Source: Cupriavidus plantarum
GTDB taxonomy: Bacteria; Pseudomonadota; Gammaproteobacteria; Burkholderiales; Burkholderiaceae
Reading direction: 5' to 3'
Length of the DNA stretch: 64,000 nt
NCBI RefSeq assembly: GCF_905397285.1
Contig: NZ_CAJPUX010000006.1
Span: 1 to 64,000, forward strand
Shown here one piece after another: positions 24,772 to 34,700 of the stretch. The notes under the pieces were generated by a model. It was not told the DNA's origin. It did no database searches and saw only the letters and a program-made list of their open reading frames with translations. The position numbers were made by a program, and so were the translations under genes. Every line of letters begins with the position of its first letter. Position 1 is the stretch's first letter.

Positions 24772-27270
24772 ATGAGAACCCAAGCACACCGACCCTTCAT
24801 CCGCACCGCCCTCGCGCGCGCCACCGCCCTGCTGTGCGGCCTCTCCCTGCTGGCCCCGGCGCCGCTGTGGGCCCAGCAGACCGACGTCTCGCCGCCAAAC
24901 CGCGACCAGGTCGTGCTGAACTTCGTCAACGCCGACCTCGACTCCGTCGTGAAGGCGGTGGGCCAGGCCACGGGCAAGAATTTCGTGATCGACCCGCGCG
25001 TGAAGGGCACCGTCAACCTGGTGACCGAACAGCCGGTGTCGCGCGCACAGGCGCTTGAAACACTCGGCTCCGTGCTGCGCATGCAGGGCTATGCGATGGT
25101 CGAGAGCAACGGCTTCACCAAGGTCGTGCCGGAAGCCGATGCCAAGCTGCAGGGATCGCCCACCGTCATCGGCGGCGCGGCGGGCCGTGGCGATCAGGTC
25201 GTGACGCAGGTGTTCCGGCTGAACTACGAGTCGGCCAACAACCTCGTGCCGGTGCTGCGCCCGATGATCGCGCCGAACAACACGATTACCGCGTACCCGG
25301 CGAACAATACGCTCGTCATCACCGACTACGCCGACAACCTGCGCCGCCTCGCCCGCATCATCGCGGCCGTCGATGCGCCGGCCACGGGGGAAGTCGAGAT
25401 CGTGCCGCTCAAGAATGCGATTGCCAGCGATGCGGCCGTCACGCTGCAGAAGCTGCTCGACCCATCCGCCGCCGGCGGTACCGCGGCGGCGGGTACGGGC
25501 GACGCAAGCCTGCGCACGACCGTGGTGGCCGAGCCGCGCAGCAATTCGCTGATGATCCGCGCCTCGAGCCGCGCGCGCGTCCAACAGGCGCGCATGCTGA
25601 TCGAGAAGATCGACCAGCCCTACGCGCGCCCCGGCAACATCTGGGTCGTGCCCCTGCGCAATGCCGATGCGGTCAAGCTCGCGGCCACGCTGCGCGCGAT
25701 CGTCGCCGCCGATAGCAGCTTCGTCTCCGCGACGACGCCGGGCGGCGCGGGCGGGACCGCGGCCGGGGGTACGGGGGCGTACGGGCAATCGCAGACCGCG
25801 CAGACCGGTGGCCAATACGGCGGTTCGAGCAGCTCGGGCGGCTATGGCGGCTTCGGTGGCGGCCGGTCCGGCAGCAGCGGTTCGAGTTTCGGCAGCGGCG
25901 GCGGCAACGCGTTCTCGGCCTCGTTCGCGACGAACCAGCAGCCGACCACGGGCGGCATCATCCAGGCCGATCCGTCGACCAACACGCTGATCATCACGGC
26001 GACCGAGCCGGTCTACCGCAACCTGCGCACCGTGATTGACGACCTCGACCAGCGCCGCGCGCAGGTCTACATCGAGTCGATGATCGTGGAAGTGTCGTCC
26101 ACGAACTCGGCCGAGCTGGGTATTCAGTGGCAGGGTCTGCTGACCTCGAACAACAACAACACCGGTGTGTTCGCGGGCACGAACTTCGGGTCGGGCGGCC
26201 AGAACATCATCAACCTGACCGGCGCGGTGGCGGCGTACAACCAGAATCCCACGGCGGGCCTCGCGGCGGCGACCCAGCTCGTGCCGGACCTTGGCGGCCT
26301 GAACCTCGGCATCGTCAACCGGGCCATCGGCCTTGGCGCCCTGCTGCGCGCGCTCGGCACCAATTCCAGCGTGAACCTGCTGTCCACGCCGAACCTGATC
26401 ACGCTCGAGAACGAGGAGGCGAAGATCCTGATCGGGCAGAACATTCCGATCACGACCGGTTCCTATGCGCAGACGGGCAGCACCTCCACGGTGACGCCGT
26501 TCAACACGTTCGACCGCAAGGATGTGGGTATCACGCTGCGCGTGCGGCCGCAGATCACCGATGGCGGCCTGGTGAAGATGCAGATCTACCAGGAATCGTC
26601 GTCGGTGGTGCAAGGCACGCAGAACAACACGGCGGGTCCCACGACCAACGTGCGGTCGATCGAGACCAACGTGCTGGTGGACGATGGCCAGATCATCGTG
26701 CTCGGCGGCCTGATCGAAGACAACTACGGCGACAGCGTGCAGAAAGTGCCGGGCCTCGGCGACCTGCCGTGGATCGGCGGCCTGTTCCGCTACGAAAACA
26801 AGAACCGCGCGAAGACCAACCTGCTCGTGTTCCTGCGGCCTTATGTCATGCGCACGGGCGGGGCGACCGATCGCCTGGCGCAGGATCGCTACGACTTCAT
26901 GCGCGCGCAGCAGACCGGCTACGTGTCGCCGAACATCATGATTCCGGATCGCAACACGCCGGTCCTGCCGCCGCCCGAGGCGCCGGTGGCGCCGTTCGTC
27001 GATCCGCGCAGCACGACGCCGCTCGCGCCGCCGCTGCCGCTGCAGCAGTCGCCGCAGCCGATGATGCCGCCGCAGCAGGTGCCGGATCCGGCGCTGCAGC
27101 CGTCGCGGCCGCTGTCGCAACGGTCGCAGCCGTCGCCGCAAGCGACGTCGCAACCGTCGTCGCTACCTGAGCAGCCCAAGCCTTCCGTGCAGGTGCCGGC
27201 ACCGCAGGCGTCGCGCCAGAATCCGGCTATCGCGCTGGCCGATGCTTTCTCGCGCGGCCCCATCAACTAA
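24772..27270 (+). CDS. gspD: Type II secretion outer-membrane secretin GspD
   Basis: An 832-residue secretin. It has a signal peptide ending in LWAQQ, N0-N3 domains (about 45-390; VVLNFVNADLDSVVKAVGQATGKNFVIDP, repeated VITDYADNLRRLARIIAAVD), a Gly/Ser-rich loop (about 325-385) and the beta-barrel secretin domain (about 430-700; VPGLGDLPWIGGLFRYENKNRAKTNLLVFLRPYV split by strands). A Pro/Gln/Ser-rich tail of about 90 residues ends the protein. In other organisms the tail holds an S-domain for pilotin binding; none is evident here. In Burkholderiales the D-E-F block commonly follows or precedes G-N. Confidence 0.97.
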   Translation: MRTQAHRPFIRTALARATALLCGLSLLAPAPLWAQQTDVSPPNRDQVVLNFVNADLDSVVKAVGQATGKNFVIDPRVKGTVNLVTEQPVSRAQALETLGSVLRMQGYAMVESNGFTKVVPEADAKLQGSPTVIGGAAGRGDQVVTQVFRLNYESANNLVPVLRPMIAPNNTITAYPANNTLVITDYADNLRRLARIIAAVDAPATGEVEIVPLKNAIASDAAVTLQKLLDPSAAGGTAAAGTGDASLRTTVVAEPRSNSLMIRASSRARVQQARMLIEKIDQPYARPGNIWVVPLRNADAVKLAATLRAIVAADSSFVSATTPGGAGGTAAGGTGAYGQSQTAQTGGQYGGSSSSGGYGGFGGGRSGSSGSSFGSGGGNAFSASFATNQQPTTGGIIQADPSTNTLIITATEPVYRNLRTVIDDLDQRRAQVYIESMIVEVSSTNSAELGIQWQGLLTSNNNNTGVFAGTNFGSGGQNIINLTGAVAAYNQNPTAGLAAATQLVPDLGGLNLGIVNRAIGLGALLRALGTNSSVNLLSTPNLITLENEEAKILIGQNIPITTGSYAQTGSTSTVTPFNTFDRKDVGITLRVRPQITDGGLVKMQIYQESSSVVQGTQNNTAGPTTNVRSIETNVLVDDGQIIVLGGLIEDNYGDSVQKVPGLGDLPWIGGLFRYENKNRAKTNLLVFLRPYVMRTGGATDRLAQDRYDFMRAQQTGYVSPNIMIPDRNTPVLPPPEAPVAPFVDPRSTTPLAPPLPLQQSPQPMMPPQQVPDPALQPSRPLSQRSQPSPQATSQPSSLPEQPKPSVQVPAPQASRQNPAIALADAFSRGPIN

Positions 27271-27279
27271 AGTCCTGTC

Positions 27280-28836
27280 ATGGCCACCGACGTTTCCACC
27301 CAGCCTGACGAGACCGACCTTGCACCGGGCGCGCTCGACGTGTTCGAGCCGCCTTCGGCCATCGCCGCGCGGCTTGTGTCGTACAGCTTTGCGCGCGAAG
27401 CCGGGTTGCTGATCGCGCATCAGCGTCCCGACGGCCTCGAGGTCTGGGTCAGCCGCGCGACTTCGCCGTCCGCGCTGGCCGAAGTGACGCGCGTCCATGG
27501 CGCGCTGCGCCTGCGCGTGCTGGAACCCGACGCGCTCGAGCGCGCGATGTCCGACGCCTACAACCGCCAGGATGGCAGCGCCGCACAGGTGGTGGGCGAG
27601 GTGGAAGGCGAAGTCGATCTGTCGCGCCTGATGCAGGACATTCCGGCGGTCGAGGATCTGCTGGAGTCCGAGGACGACGCGCCGATCATCCGCATGATCA
27701 ACGCGCTGCTGACGCAGGCCGCGCGCGAAGGCGCCTCCGATATCCATATCGAGCCGTTCGAGTCGTCCTCCGTGGTGCGCTTCCGTGTGGATGGCACGCT
27801 GCGCGACGTGGTGCGGCCGAAGAAGGCGCTGCATGGCGCGCTGATTTCGCGGATCAAGATCATGGCGCAACTCGATATCGCCGAGAAGCGCCTGCCGCAG
27901 GATGGCCGGATCACGCTGCGGGTGGGCGGGCGTCCGGTCGACGTTCGTGTGTCAACGCTTCCGACCGGTCATGGCGAACGCGCGGTGCTGCGTCTGCTGG
28001 ACAAGGAAGCGGGCCGCCTCGACCTCGCCAAGCTCGGTATGGCGCGCGAGACGCTCGTCAATTTCGATCACCTGATCCATCAGCCGCACGGCATCGTGCT
28101 CGTGACGGGGCCGACGGGTTCGGGCAAGACCACGACGCTGTACGCCGCGCTGTCGCGGCTGGATTCGCACACGACCAACATCATGACCGTGGAGGATCCG
28201 ATCGAGTACGACCTCGACGGTATCGGTCAGACGCAAGTCAATCCGCGGATCGACATGACGTTCGGCAAGGCCCTGCGCGCGATTCTGCGGCAGGATCCGG
28301 ACGTGGTGATGATCGGGGAAATCCGGGACCTCGAGACCGCGCAGATTGCCGTGCAGGCCTCGCTGACGGGTCACCTCGTGCTCGCCACGCTGCACACGAA
28401 CGACTCGGCTTCGGCCGTGACGCGTCTCGTCGATATGGGGATCGAGCCATTCCTGCTGTCGTCGTCGCTGCTGGGCGTGCTCGCGCAGCGGCTAGTACGG
28501 CGGCTGTGCCCGCACTGCAAGCGCGAGGAGGTGATCGAGGTCACCGCGGCGGAGGCCGACGTGCTGAAGGCTGAAGGGAAGCCGCTGCAGCGCGTCTGGC
28601 ATGCGGTGGGCTGCGACAAGTGCGGCCATTCGGGCTATCAGGGACGAATGGGCGTGTACGAACTCCTGAGTGTCGATGACGAGATTCGCACGATGATCCA
28701 TCGACAGGTGCCCGAGTCCGAAATCAAGCAGACCGCGCTGGCCAAGGGCATGCACACCATGCGTGGCGATGCGCAGCGCTGGATCGACAGTGGCGCGACG
28801 GCACTCGAGGAAGTGCTGCGTGTCACGCGCGACTAG
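27280..28836 (+). CDS. gspE: Type II secretion ATPase GspE
   Basis: A 518-residue cytoplasmic ATPase that drives pseudopilus assembly. It has an N-terminal domain binding GspL and a RecA-like domain with Walker A GPTGSGKTTT (about 277-286), Asp box, Walker B RQDPDVVMIGEIRD (about 337-350) and His box. A tetracysteine zinc motif (CPHC and CDKC, about 410-450) marks it as a GspE/PilB type. It follows gspD by nine bases. Confidence 0.97.
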   Translation: MATDVSTQPDETDLAPGALDVFEPPSAIAARLVSYSFAREAGLLIAHQRPDGLEVWVSRATSPSALAEVTRVHGALRLRVLEPDALERAMSDAYNRQDGSAAQVVGEVEGEVDLSRLMQDIPAVEDLLESEDDAPIIRMINALLTQAAREGASDIHIEPFESSSVVRFRVDGTLRDVVRPKKALHGALISRIKIMAQLDIAEKRLPQDGRITLRVGGRPVDVRVSTLPTGHGERAVLRLLDKEAGRLDLAKLGMARETLVNFDHLIHQPHGIVLVTGPTGSGKTTTLYAALSRLDSHTTNIMTVEDPIEYDLDGIGQTQVNPRIDMTFGKALRAILRQDPDVVMIGEIRDLETAQIAVQASLTGHLVLATLHTNDSASAVTRLVDMGIEPFLLSSSLLGVLAQRLVRRLCPHCKREEVIEVTAAEADVLKAEGKPLQRVWHAVGCDKCGHSGYQGRMGVYELLSVDDEIRTMIHRQVPESEIKQTALAKGMHTMRGDAQRWIDSGATALEEVLRVTRD

Positions 28837-28855
28837 CCGGGGAGCCTGACGCAGC

Positions 28856-30073
28856 ATGCCCGCCTATCGTTACGAAGCCGCGGACGCCGCAGGGCGTGCC
28901 GATCGCGGCGTCATCGAAGCCGACAGTCCCAAGCAGGCGCGCAGTCAGTTGCGCGCGCGGGGGCTGACGCCCATCATCGTCGATCCGCTTGCGGGGAGCG
29001 GCGCGGCTCAGCGGGGTGGCAGCGCGCTTTTTGTGCGGCGCCTGAGCACGCAGGAGCAGGCGCTGTTCACGCGGCAGCTCGCCAGCCTGATCGTCTCCGG
29101 ACTGCCGCTCGACGAGGCGCTTGGCGCGCTGGCCGATCAGGCGGAACGCCAGTATGTGCACGAGTTGCTGGCGGGGATTCGTGCGGAGGTCATGGGGGGC
29201 AGTTCGCTGTCCGTGGCCTTGTCGCAGCATCCAAAGGATTTTCCGGATATCTACCGTGCGCTGGTGTCCGCGGGTGAGCACTCGGGGCATCTGGGGCTGG
29301 TGCTCGAGCGGCTCGCAACGTATATCGAGACGCGCAATACGCTGACATCGAAGATCCGGCTGGCTTTTACCTATCCGGCGATCGTCACGGTGGTGGCGTT
29401 TGCGATCGTGATCTTCCTGCTGTCCTATGTTGTGCCGCAGGTCGTCAGCGTGTTTGCCAACACCAAGCAGAAGCTGCCGACGTTGACGATCGTCATGCTC
29501 GCGCTGTCGGATTTCGTGCGGAACTGGTGGTGGGCGGCGCTGGGGGTAATCGCGGTGATCGCGCTGATCGTGCGGAGCCTGTTGCGGCAGCCCGATATCA
29601 AGCTGGCGTGGCATCGGTGGCTGCTGACGGCGCCGCTGATGGGCAAGCTGATTCGCGGCTACAACACCGCGCGGTTTGCCAGCACGCTGGCGATTCTCGT
29701 TTCCGCGGGGGTGCCGATCTTGCGCAGCCTGCAGGCGGCTGGAGAGACCCTGACCAATCAGGCGCTCAAGACCAACGTCGACGATGCGACGACGCGCGTG
29801 CGGGAAGGCGCGTCACTGGCCCGCGCGCTCGCGGCGCAGAACCAGTTTCCGCCCGTGCTGGTGCATCTGATTCGTTCCGGCGAGGCTACCGGGAACCTGC
29901 CCGTGATGCTCGAGCGGGCCGCCACCGGCGAGGGGCAGGAACTCGAGCGCCGGACGCTGTTTCTGACCAGCCTGCTCGAGCCGCTGTTGATCCTGACGAT
30001 GGGCGTGGTGGTGCTGCTCATCGTATTGGCGGTGTTGATGCCGATTATCGAGATCAACCAGCTGGTGCGGTAA
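28856..30073 (+). CDS. gspF: Type II secretion inner-membrane protein GspF
   Basis: A 405-residue polytopic platform protein with two T2SF domains. The N-terminal segment YRYEAADAAGRADRGVIEAD is followed by QLASLIVSGLPLDEALGAL, and the second domain has TLAILVSAGVPILRSLQAAGE. Three membrane helices are seen (about 170-195, 220-240, 375-400). It ends the gsp operon, three bases from the stop of the convergent NYN gene. Confidence 0.97.
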   Translation: MPAYRYEAADAAGRADRGVIEADSPKQARSQLRARGLTPIIVDPLAGSGAAQRGGSALFVRRLSTQEQALFTRQLASLIVSGLPLDEALGALADQAERQYVHELLAGIRAEVMGGSSLSVALSQHPKDFPDIYRALVSAGEHSGHLGLVLERLATYIETRNTLTSKIRLAFTYPAIVTVVAFAIVIFLLSYVVPQVVSVFANTKQKLPTLTIVMLALSDFVRNWWWAALGVIAVIALIVRSLLRQPDIKLAWHRWLLTAPLMGKLIRGYNTARFASTLAILVSAGVPILRSLQAAGETLTNQALKTNVDDATTRVREGASLARALAAQNQFPPVLVHLIRSGEATGNLPVMLERAATGEGQELERRTLFLTSLLEPLLILTMGVVVLLIVLAVLMPIIEINQLVR

Positions 30074-30076
30074 GCA

Positions 30077-31438
30077 TCAAGCCTCGTTCTTCTTCGGTGC
30101 GCGTTTTCTTGGCGCGCGTTGGGCGGGAGCTTTCTTGGCCGGAGCTTTCCTGGCCTGTGCCGCGGCTTCCGGTTCCGCCGTGGGTTCGGGTTCCGGGGTT
30201 GGTTCGGACTGCACGGTCGAGGCCGGTTGGGCGGATAGCACGGTGGTGCCCGGCGCCGCGAACACGGAGGCGTCGATGGGCCACGGTTTTTCGCCGAGGG
30301 TGACCTCGGGGCGCTTCGGGCGTTTGCCCCGCGAGCGCGAGGGGCGGGGAGCCTCTTCCTCTTCCGGCTCGACGGTTTCCGGAATCAGCGTCGACGCCGA
30401 GCCCGCGTTTTCTTCCACCTCTGGCGTCAGCGTGACCGGTGCCGGTTCCGGGGTCAGGTCGAGTTCGGGTTCCGCATCCAGCCCGGTGTCGAGGGCGGAT
30501 GCGGCCGCCATCGGGTCGAATTCGACCGGAGATGTTTCTGGTGGGTTTTCCGGCAAGGCGTCCGCCGAGATGTGCGGCATGGGCGCAGGCGCAGGTACGG
30601 GGCGCTGCGCCTGCTGCTGCGGCGGCGGGGTCTTTACGTCCTGACCGCCGCCCTTGTTCCGCTTCTTCAGGCGGACCCAGATCGTCTTGTTGTTGCCGCC
30701 ATTGCGCGTCTCGACCTCGAACAGGCCCGTGGCCGCCACGAGCTCGGAGAGCTTGCCGTAGCCATAGTTGCGCGAGTCGAATTCCGGCGCCTGCTTGGCG
30801 ATGTGGTTGCCCATACCGCCGAGCGTCGACCAGCCGTCCTCGTCGGACACCGCCTTCGAGGCGCTCTGCAGCAGACGCACGAGGCGCGAGTCCTGACGCA
30901 GTTCGCCCGTGCTGCGTCGGCGTGCCGGCGCGGCCGCGCCCTCGACGCCTTCCGCGCCTTCCACGCCCTCGCCTTCCACATCCACCTCCGCACGCAACAC
31001 GTCCGAGTAGATGAACTTGTCGCAAGCCGTCACGAACGGCTTGGGCGTCTTGCGCTCGCCGAAGCCATAGACCGTCAGCCCCTGCTCGCGAATGCGCGAA
31101 GCCAGCCGCGTGAAGTCGCTGTCGGACGACACGATGCAGAAGCCCTGGAAGCGGCCCGTGTAGAGCAGATCCATCGCGTCGATGATCATCGCGCTGTCGG
31201 TGGCGTTCTTGCCTACGGTGTAGCGGAACTGCTGGATCGGCTGAATGGAGTGCGACAGCAGCTTTTCCTTCCAGCCAGCGAGGTTGGGCTTGGTCCAGTC
31301 GCCGTAGATGCGCTTGACGGCGGCCACGCCGTACTTGGCCACTTCGGCCAGCAGGCCTTCGACGATGGCGGGCGCCGCGTTGTCGGCGTCGATCAGCACG
31401 GCCAGGGTCGCGGTGCCCTGGCGGGAAACAATGGTCAT
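30077..31438 (-). CDS. NYN-domain RNase-like protein with LOTUS domain
   Basis: A 453-residue cytoplasmic protein. The N-terminal NYN/PIN-like nuclease domain (about 10-148) has conserved acids at IDADN (17, 19), TDSAM (81) and SSDSDF (106, 108), so it is probably an active metal-dependent RNase. A LOTUS/OST-HTH domain (about 180-258; LVRLLQSASKAVSDEDGW, PEFDSRNYGYGKLSELV) may bind RNA. The tail is Pro/Glu-rich and ends in a Lys/Arg/Ala-rich basic stretch that could bind nucleic acid. ATG at 31438 is chosen because the nuclease domain starts right after it. The substrate is unknown. Confidence 0.85.
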   Translation of the reverse strand: MTIVSRQGTATLAVLIDADNAAPAIVEGLLAEVAKYGVAAVKRIYGDWTKPNLAGWKEKLLSHSIQPIQQFRYTVGKNATDSAMIIDAMDLLYTGRFQGFCIVSSDSDFTRLASRIREQGLTVYGFGERKTPKPFVTACDKFIYSDVLRAEVDVEGEGVEGAEGVEGAAAPARRRSTGELRQDSRLVRLLQSASKAVSDEDGWSTLGGMGNHIAKQAPEFDSRNYGYGKLSELVAATGLFEVETRNGGNNKTIWVRLKKRNKGGGQDVKTPPPQQQAQRPVPAPAPMPHISADALPENPPETSPVEFDPMAAASALDTGLDAEPELDLTPEPAPVTLTPEVEENAGSASTLIPETVEPEEEEAPRPSRSRGKRPKRPEVTLGEKPWPIDASVFAAPGTTVLSAQPASTVQSEPTPEPEPTAEPEAAAQARKAPAKKAPAQRAPRKRAPKKNEA

Positions 31439-31768
31439 GTCGTTTGCGGAGTAAGCAGGCGAAATCAGCGGCCGGGCCGGTAAGGGGCGAGATGCGATGC
31501 GGCGCATGCGCTTCATTGGCACGGGAAAGACACCCGGCGGCGCGGTCCTGGATGCACCGCAGTGTACACGCGATAGCCGCGCCCCTAGGGGAAACCATGG
31601 GGTAGCTGGCCCGTTTTATGCTGCATGGCAAGGTACCGCCGGCGTGGAGGGAGTGCTACCATCGCCGCAGAGACACGGCCATGCGGCGCCTTCACAAGAG
31701 GCAATGCCTGGCTGCCCCATAAATGATGTGTCGGTGATCCCGACAGCATGCCCCATAGAGGAGCCTTC
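31439..31768. other. 330-bp intergenic region between divergent genes
   Basis: The gap between the NYN gene (-) and the indolepyruvate oxidoreductase gene (+) has no convincing gene. It must hold both promoters. I see a possible -10 (TACCAT near 31660) but no clear -35. A short GC-rich palindrome, CCCCTAGGGG, lies at 31585-31594. No RNA gene was recognised. Confidence 0.4.
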
Positions 31769-34700
31769 ATGAACGCACCCCTGACCGCCCCGGTCAGCGA
31801 CGCCATCCGTCGCGCGCTCGACAACGTTTCCCTGGACGACAAATACACGCTCGAGCGCGGCCGTATCTACATCAGCGGCACGCAGGCTCTGGTACGCCTG
31901 CCGATGCTCCAGCGCGAGCGCGACCGCGCCGCCGGATTGAACACCGCCGGCTTTATCTCCGGCTATCGCGGCTCCCCGCTCGGCGCGCTAGACCAGTCGC
32001 TGTGGAAGGCCAAGAAGCATCTGGCCGCGCACGAGGTGGTATTCCAGCCCGGACTCAACGAGGACCTCGCCGCCACCGCGGTGTGGGGCTCGCAGCAGGT
32101 CAACATGTACCCGGACGCGAAGTTCGATGGCGTGTTCGGCATGTGGTACGGCAAGGGACCGGGCGTCGATCGCACGGGCGATGTGTTCAAGCATGCGAAT
32201 TCCGCGGGCTCTTCGCGCCATGGCGGCGTGCTGGTTCTCGCCGGCGACGACCATTCGGCCAAGTCCTCGACGCTCGCGCACCAGTCCGAGCACATTTTCA
32301 AGGCATGCGGCCTGCCGGTGCTGTTCCCTTCCAACGTGCAGGAGTACCTCGACTACGGCCTGCATGGCTGGGCGATGAGTCGCTATTCGGGCCTTTGGGT
32401 GGCAATGAAGTGCGTGACCGACGTGGTGGAATCGTCGGCATCGGTCGAACTCGATCCGCACCGTGTGCGCATCGTGCTGCCGGAGGACTTCATCCTGCCG
32501 CCGGGCGGCCTCAATATCCGCTGGCCCGATCCGCCGCTGGAGCAGGAAGCGCGGCTGCTCGACTTCAAATGGTACGCGGCGCTGTCGTACGTGCGCGCCA
32601 ACAAGATCGACCGTATCGAGATCGATTCCCCGCACGCGCGCTTCGGCATCATGACCGGCGGCAAGGCCTACCTCGATACGCGCCAGGCGCTGTGCGATCT
32701 CGGCCTCGACAACGAGACCTGCGCGCAGCTGGGCATCCGGTTGTACAAGGTCGGTTGCGTCTGGCCGTTGGAAGCGCACGGCGCGCGCGCGTTCGCCGAA
32801 GGCCTGCAGGAGATCCTCGTGGTCGAGGAGAAGCGCCAGATCATGGAGTACGCGCTCAAGGAAGAGCTGTACAACTGGCGCGACGACGTGCGGCCCAAGG
32901 TCTACGGCAAGTTCGACGAGAAGGACAATGCGGGCGGCGAATGGTCGATTCCGCAGAACAACTGGCTGCTGCCGGCGCACTACGAGTTGTCGCCCGCGAT
33001 CATCGCGAAGGCGATCGCCACGCGGCTGGAAAAATTCGACCTGCCCGCCGATGTGCGCGCGCGCATCGCCTCGCGCCTCGCGATCATCGAAGCGAAGGAA
33101 CGCGCGCTGGCCACGCCGCGCGTGACGGCGGAGCGCAAGCCGTGGTTCTGCTCGGGCTGTCCGCACAACACGTCGACCAACGTGCCCGAGGGGTCGCGCG
33201 CGCTCGCCGGCATCGGCTGCCACTACATGACGGTCTGGATGGACCGCAACACGAGCACGTTCAGCCAGATGGGCGGTGAAGGCGTGGCGTGGATCGGGCA
33301 GGCGCCGTTCGCGGGCGACAAGCACGTGTTCGCGAACCTCGGCGATGGCACGTACTTCCACTCGGGGCTGCTCGCGGTGCGCGCGTCGATCGCCGCGGGG
33401 GTGAACATCACCTACAAGATTCTCTACAACGACGCGGTGGCCATGACTGGTGGGCAGCCTGTCGATGGGCAGCTGTCCGTGCAGGACATCGCGTTCCAGG
33501 TGCATGCGGAAGGCGCGAAGCGCATCGTCATCGTCACGGACCAGCCGGAGAAGTACAACAGCGCGATCAAGCTGCCCGAAGGCGTGACCGTGCATGGCCG
33601 CGAACAGCTCGACGCCATGCAGCGCGAATTGCGGGAAGTCCCCGGCTGCACGATCCTGATCTACGACCAGACCTGCGCCACCGAGAAGCGCCGCCGCCGG
33701 AAGCGCGGCACGTATCCGGATCCCGCGCGCCGCGCCTTCATCAACGACGCGGTGTGCGAGGGTTGCGGCGACTGCTCGGTGAAGTCGAACTGCTTGTCGG
33801 TGGAGCCGCTCGAGACCGACCTCGGCACCAAGCGCCAGATCAACCAATCGTCCTGCAACAAGGATTTCTCGTGCCTCAACGGCTTCTGCCCGAGCTTCGT
33901 GACGGCGGAAGGCGCGCAGGTGCGCAAACCCGAGGCGCATGGCATCTCGATGTCGAGCCTGCCCGCGCTTCCGATGCCGGCACTGCCCGCGCTGAACCGC
34001 GCGTATGGCGTCCTGGTGACGGGCGTTGGCGGTACAGGCGTCGTGACGATCGGCGGGCTGCTTGGCATGGCCGCGCACCTCGAGAACAAGGGTGTGACGG
34101 TACTCGACATGGCCGGCCTCGCGCAGAAGGGTGGCGCCGTGCTGTCGCACGTGCAGATCGCCGCGCGGCCCGATGACCTGCATGCGACGCGCATTGCCAT
34201 GGGCGAAGCCGACCTCGTGATCGGCTGCGACGCGATCGTCTCCGCGACCGACGAGGTCATCTCGAAGACGCAGGCGGGGCGCACGCGCGCGGTGGTCAAT
34301 ACCGCGCAAACCCCGACGGCCGAGTTCATCCGCAATCCGAAGTGGCAGTTCCCCGGGTTGTCGGCGGAGCAGGATCTGCGCAATGCGGTGGGCGAGTCTT
34401 GCGATTTCATCAACGCGAGCGCGCTGGCCGTCGCGCTGATCGGCGACGCCATCTATACGAACCCGCTCGTGCTGGGGTATGCGTGGCAGAAGGGCTGGAT
34501 TCCGCTCTCGCTCGAAGCGCTCGAACGCGCCATCGAACTCAACGGCGTGTCCGTCGAGAAGAACAAGGCCGCCTTCGACTGGGGCCGCCATATGGCGCAT
34601 GACCCCGAGCATGTGCTGTCGCTGACGGGCAAGCTTGGCAACGTCGCCGAGGGTGGCGACGTGGTGAAGCTGCCGACGTCGACCGGCGCGCTGCTGGAGA

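Noticed and set aside
24499..27153. Open frame of 884 codons on the minus strand
   Set aside because: Antisense shadow of gspN and gspD with Arg-rich low-complexity sequence; the plus strand holds certain secretion genes.
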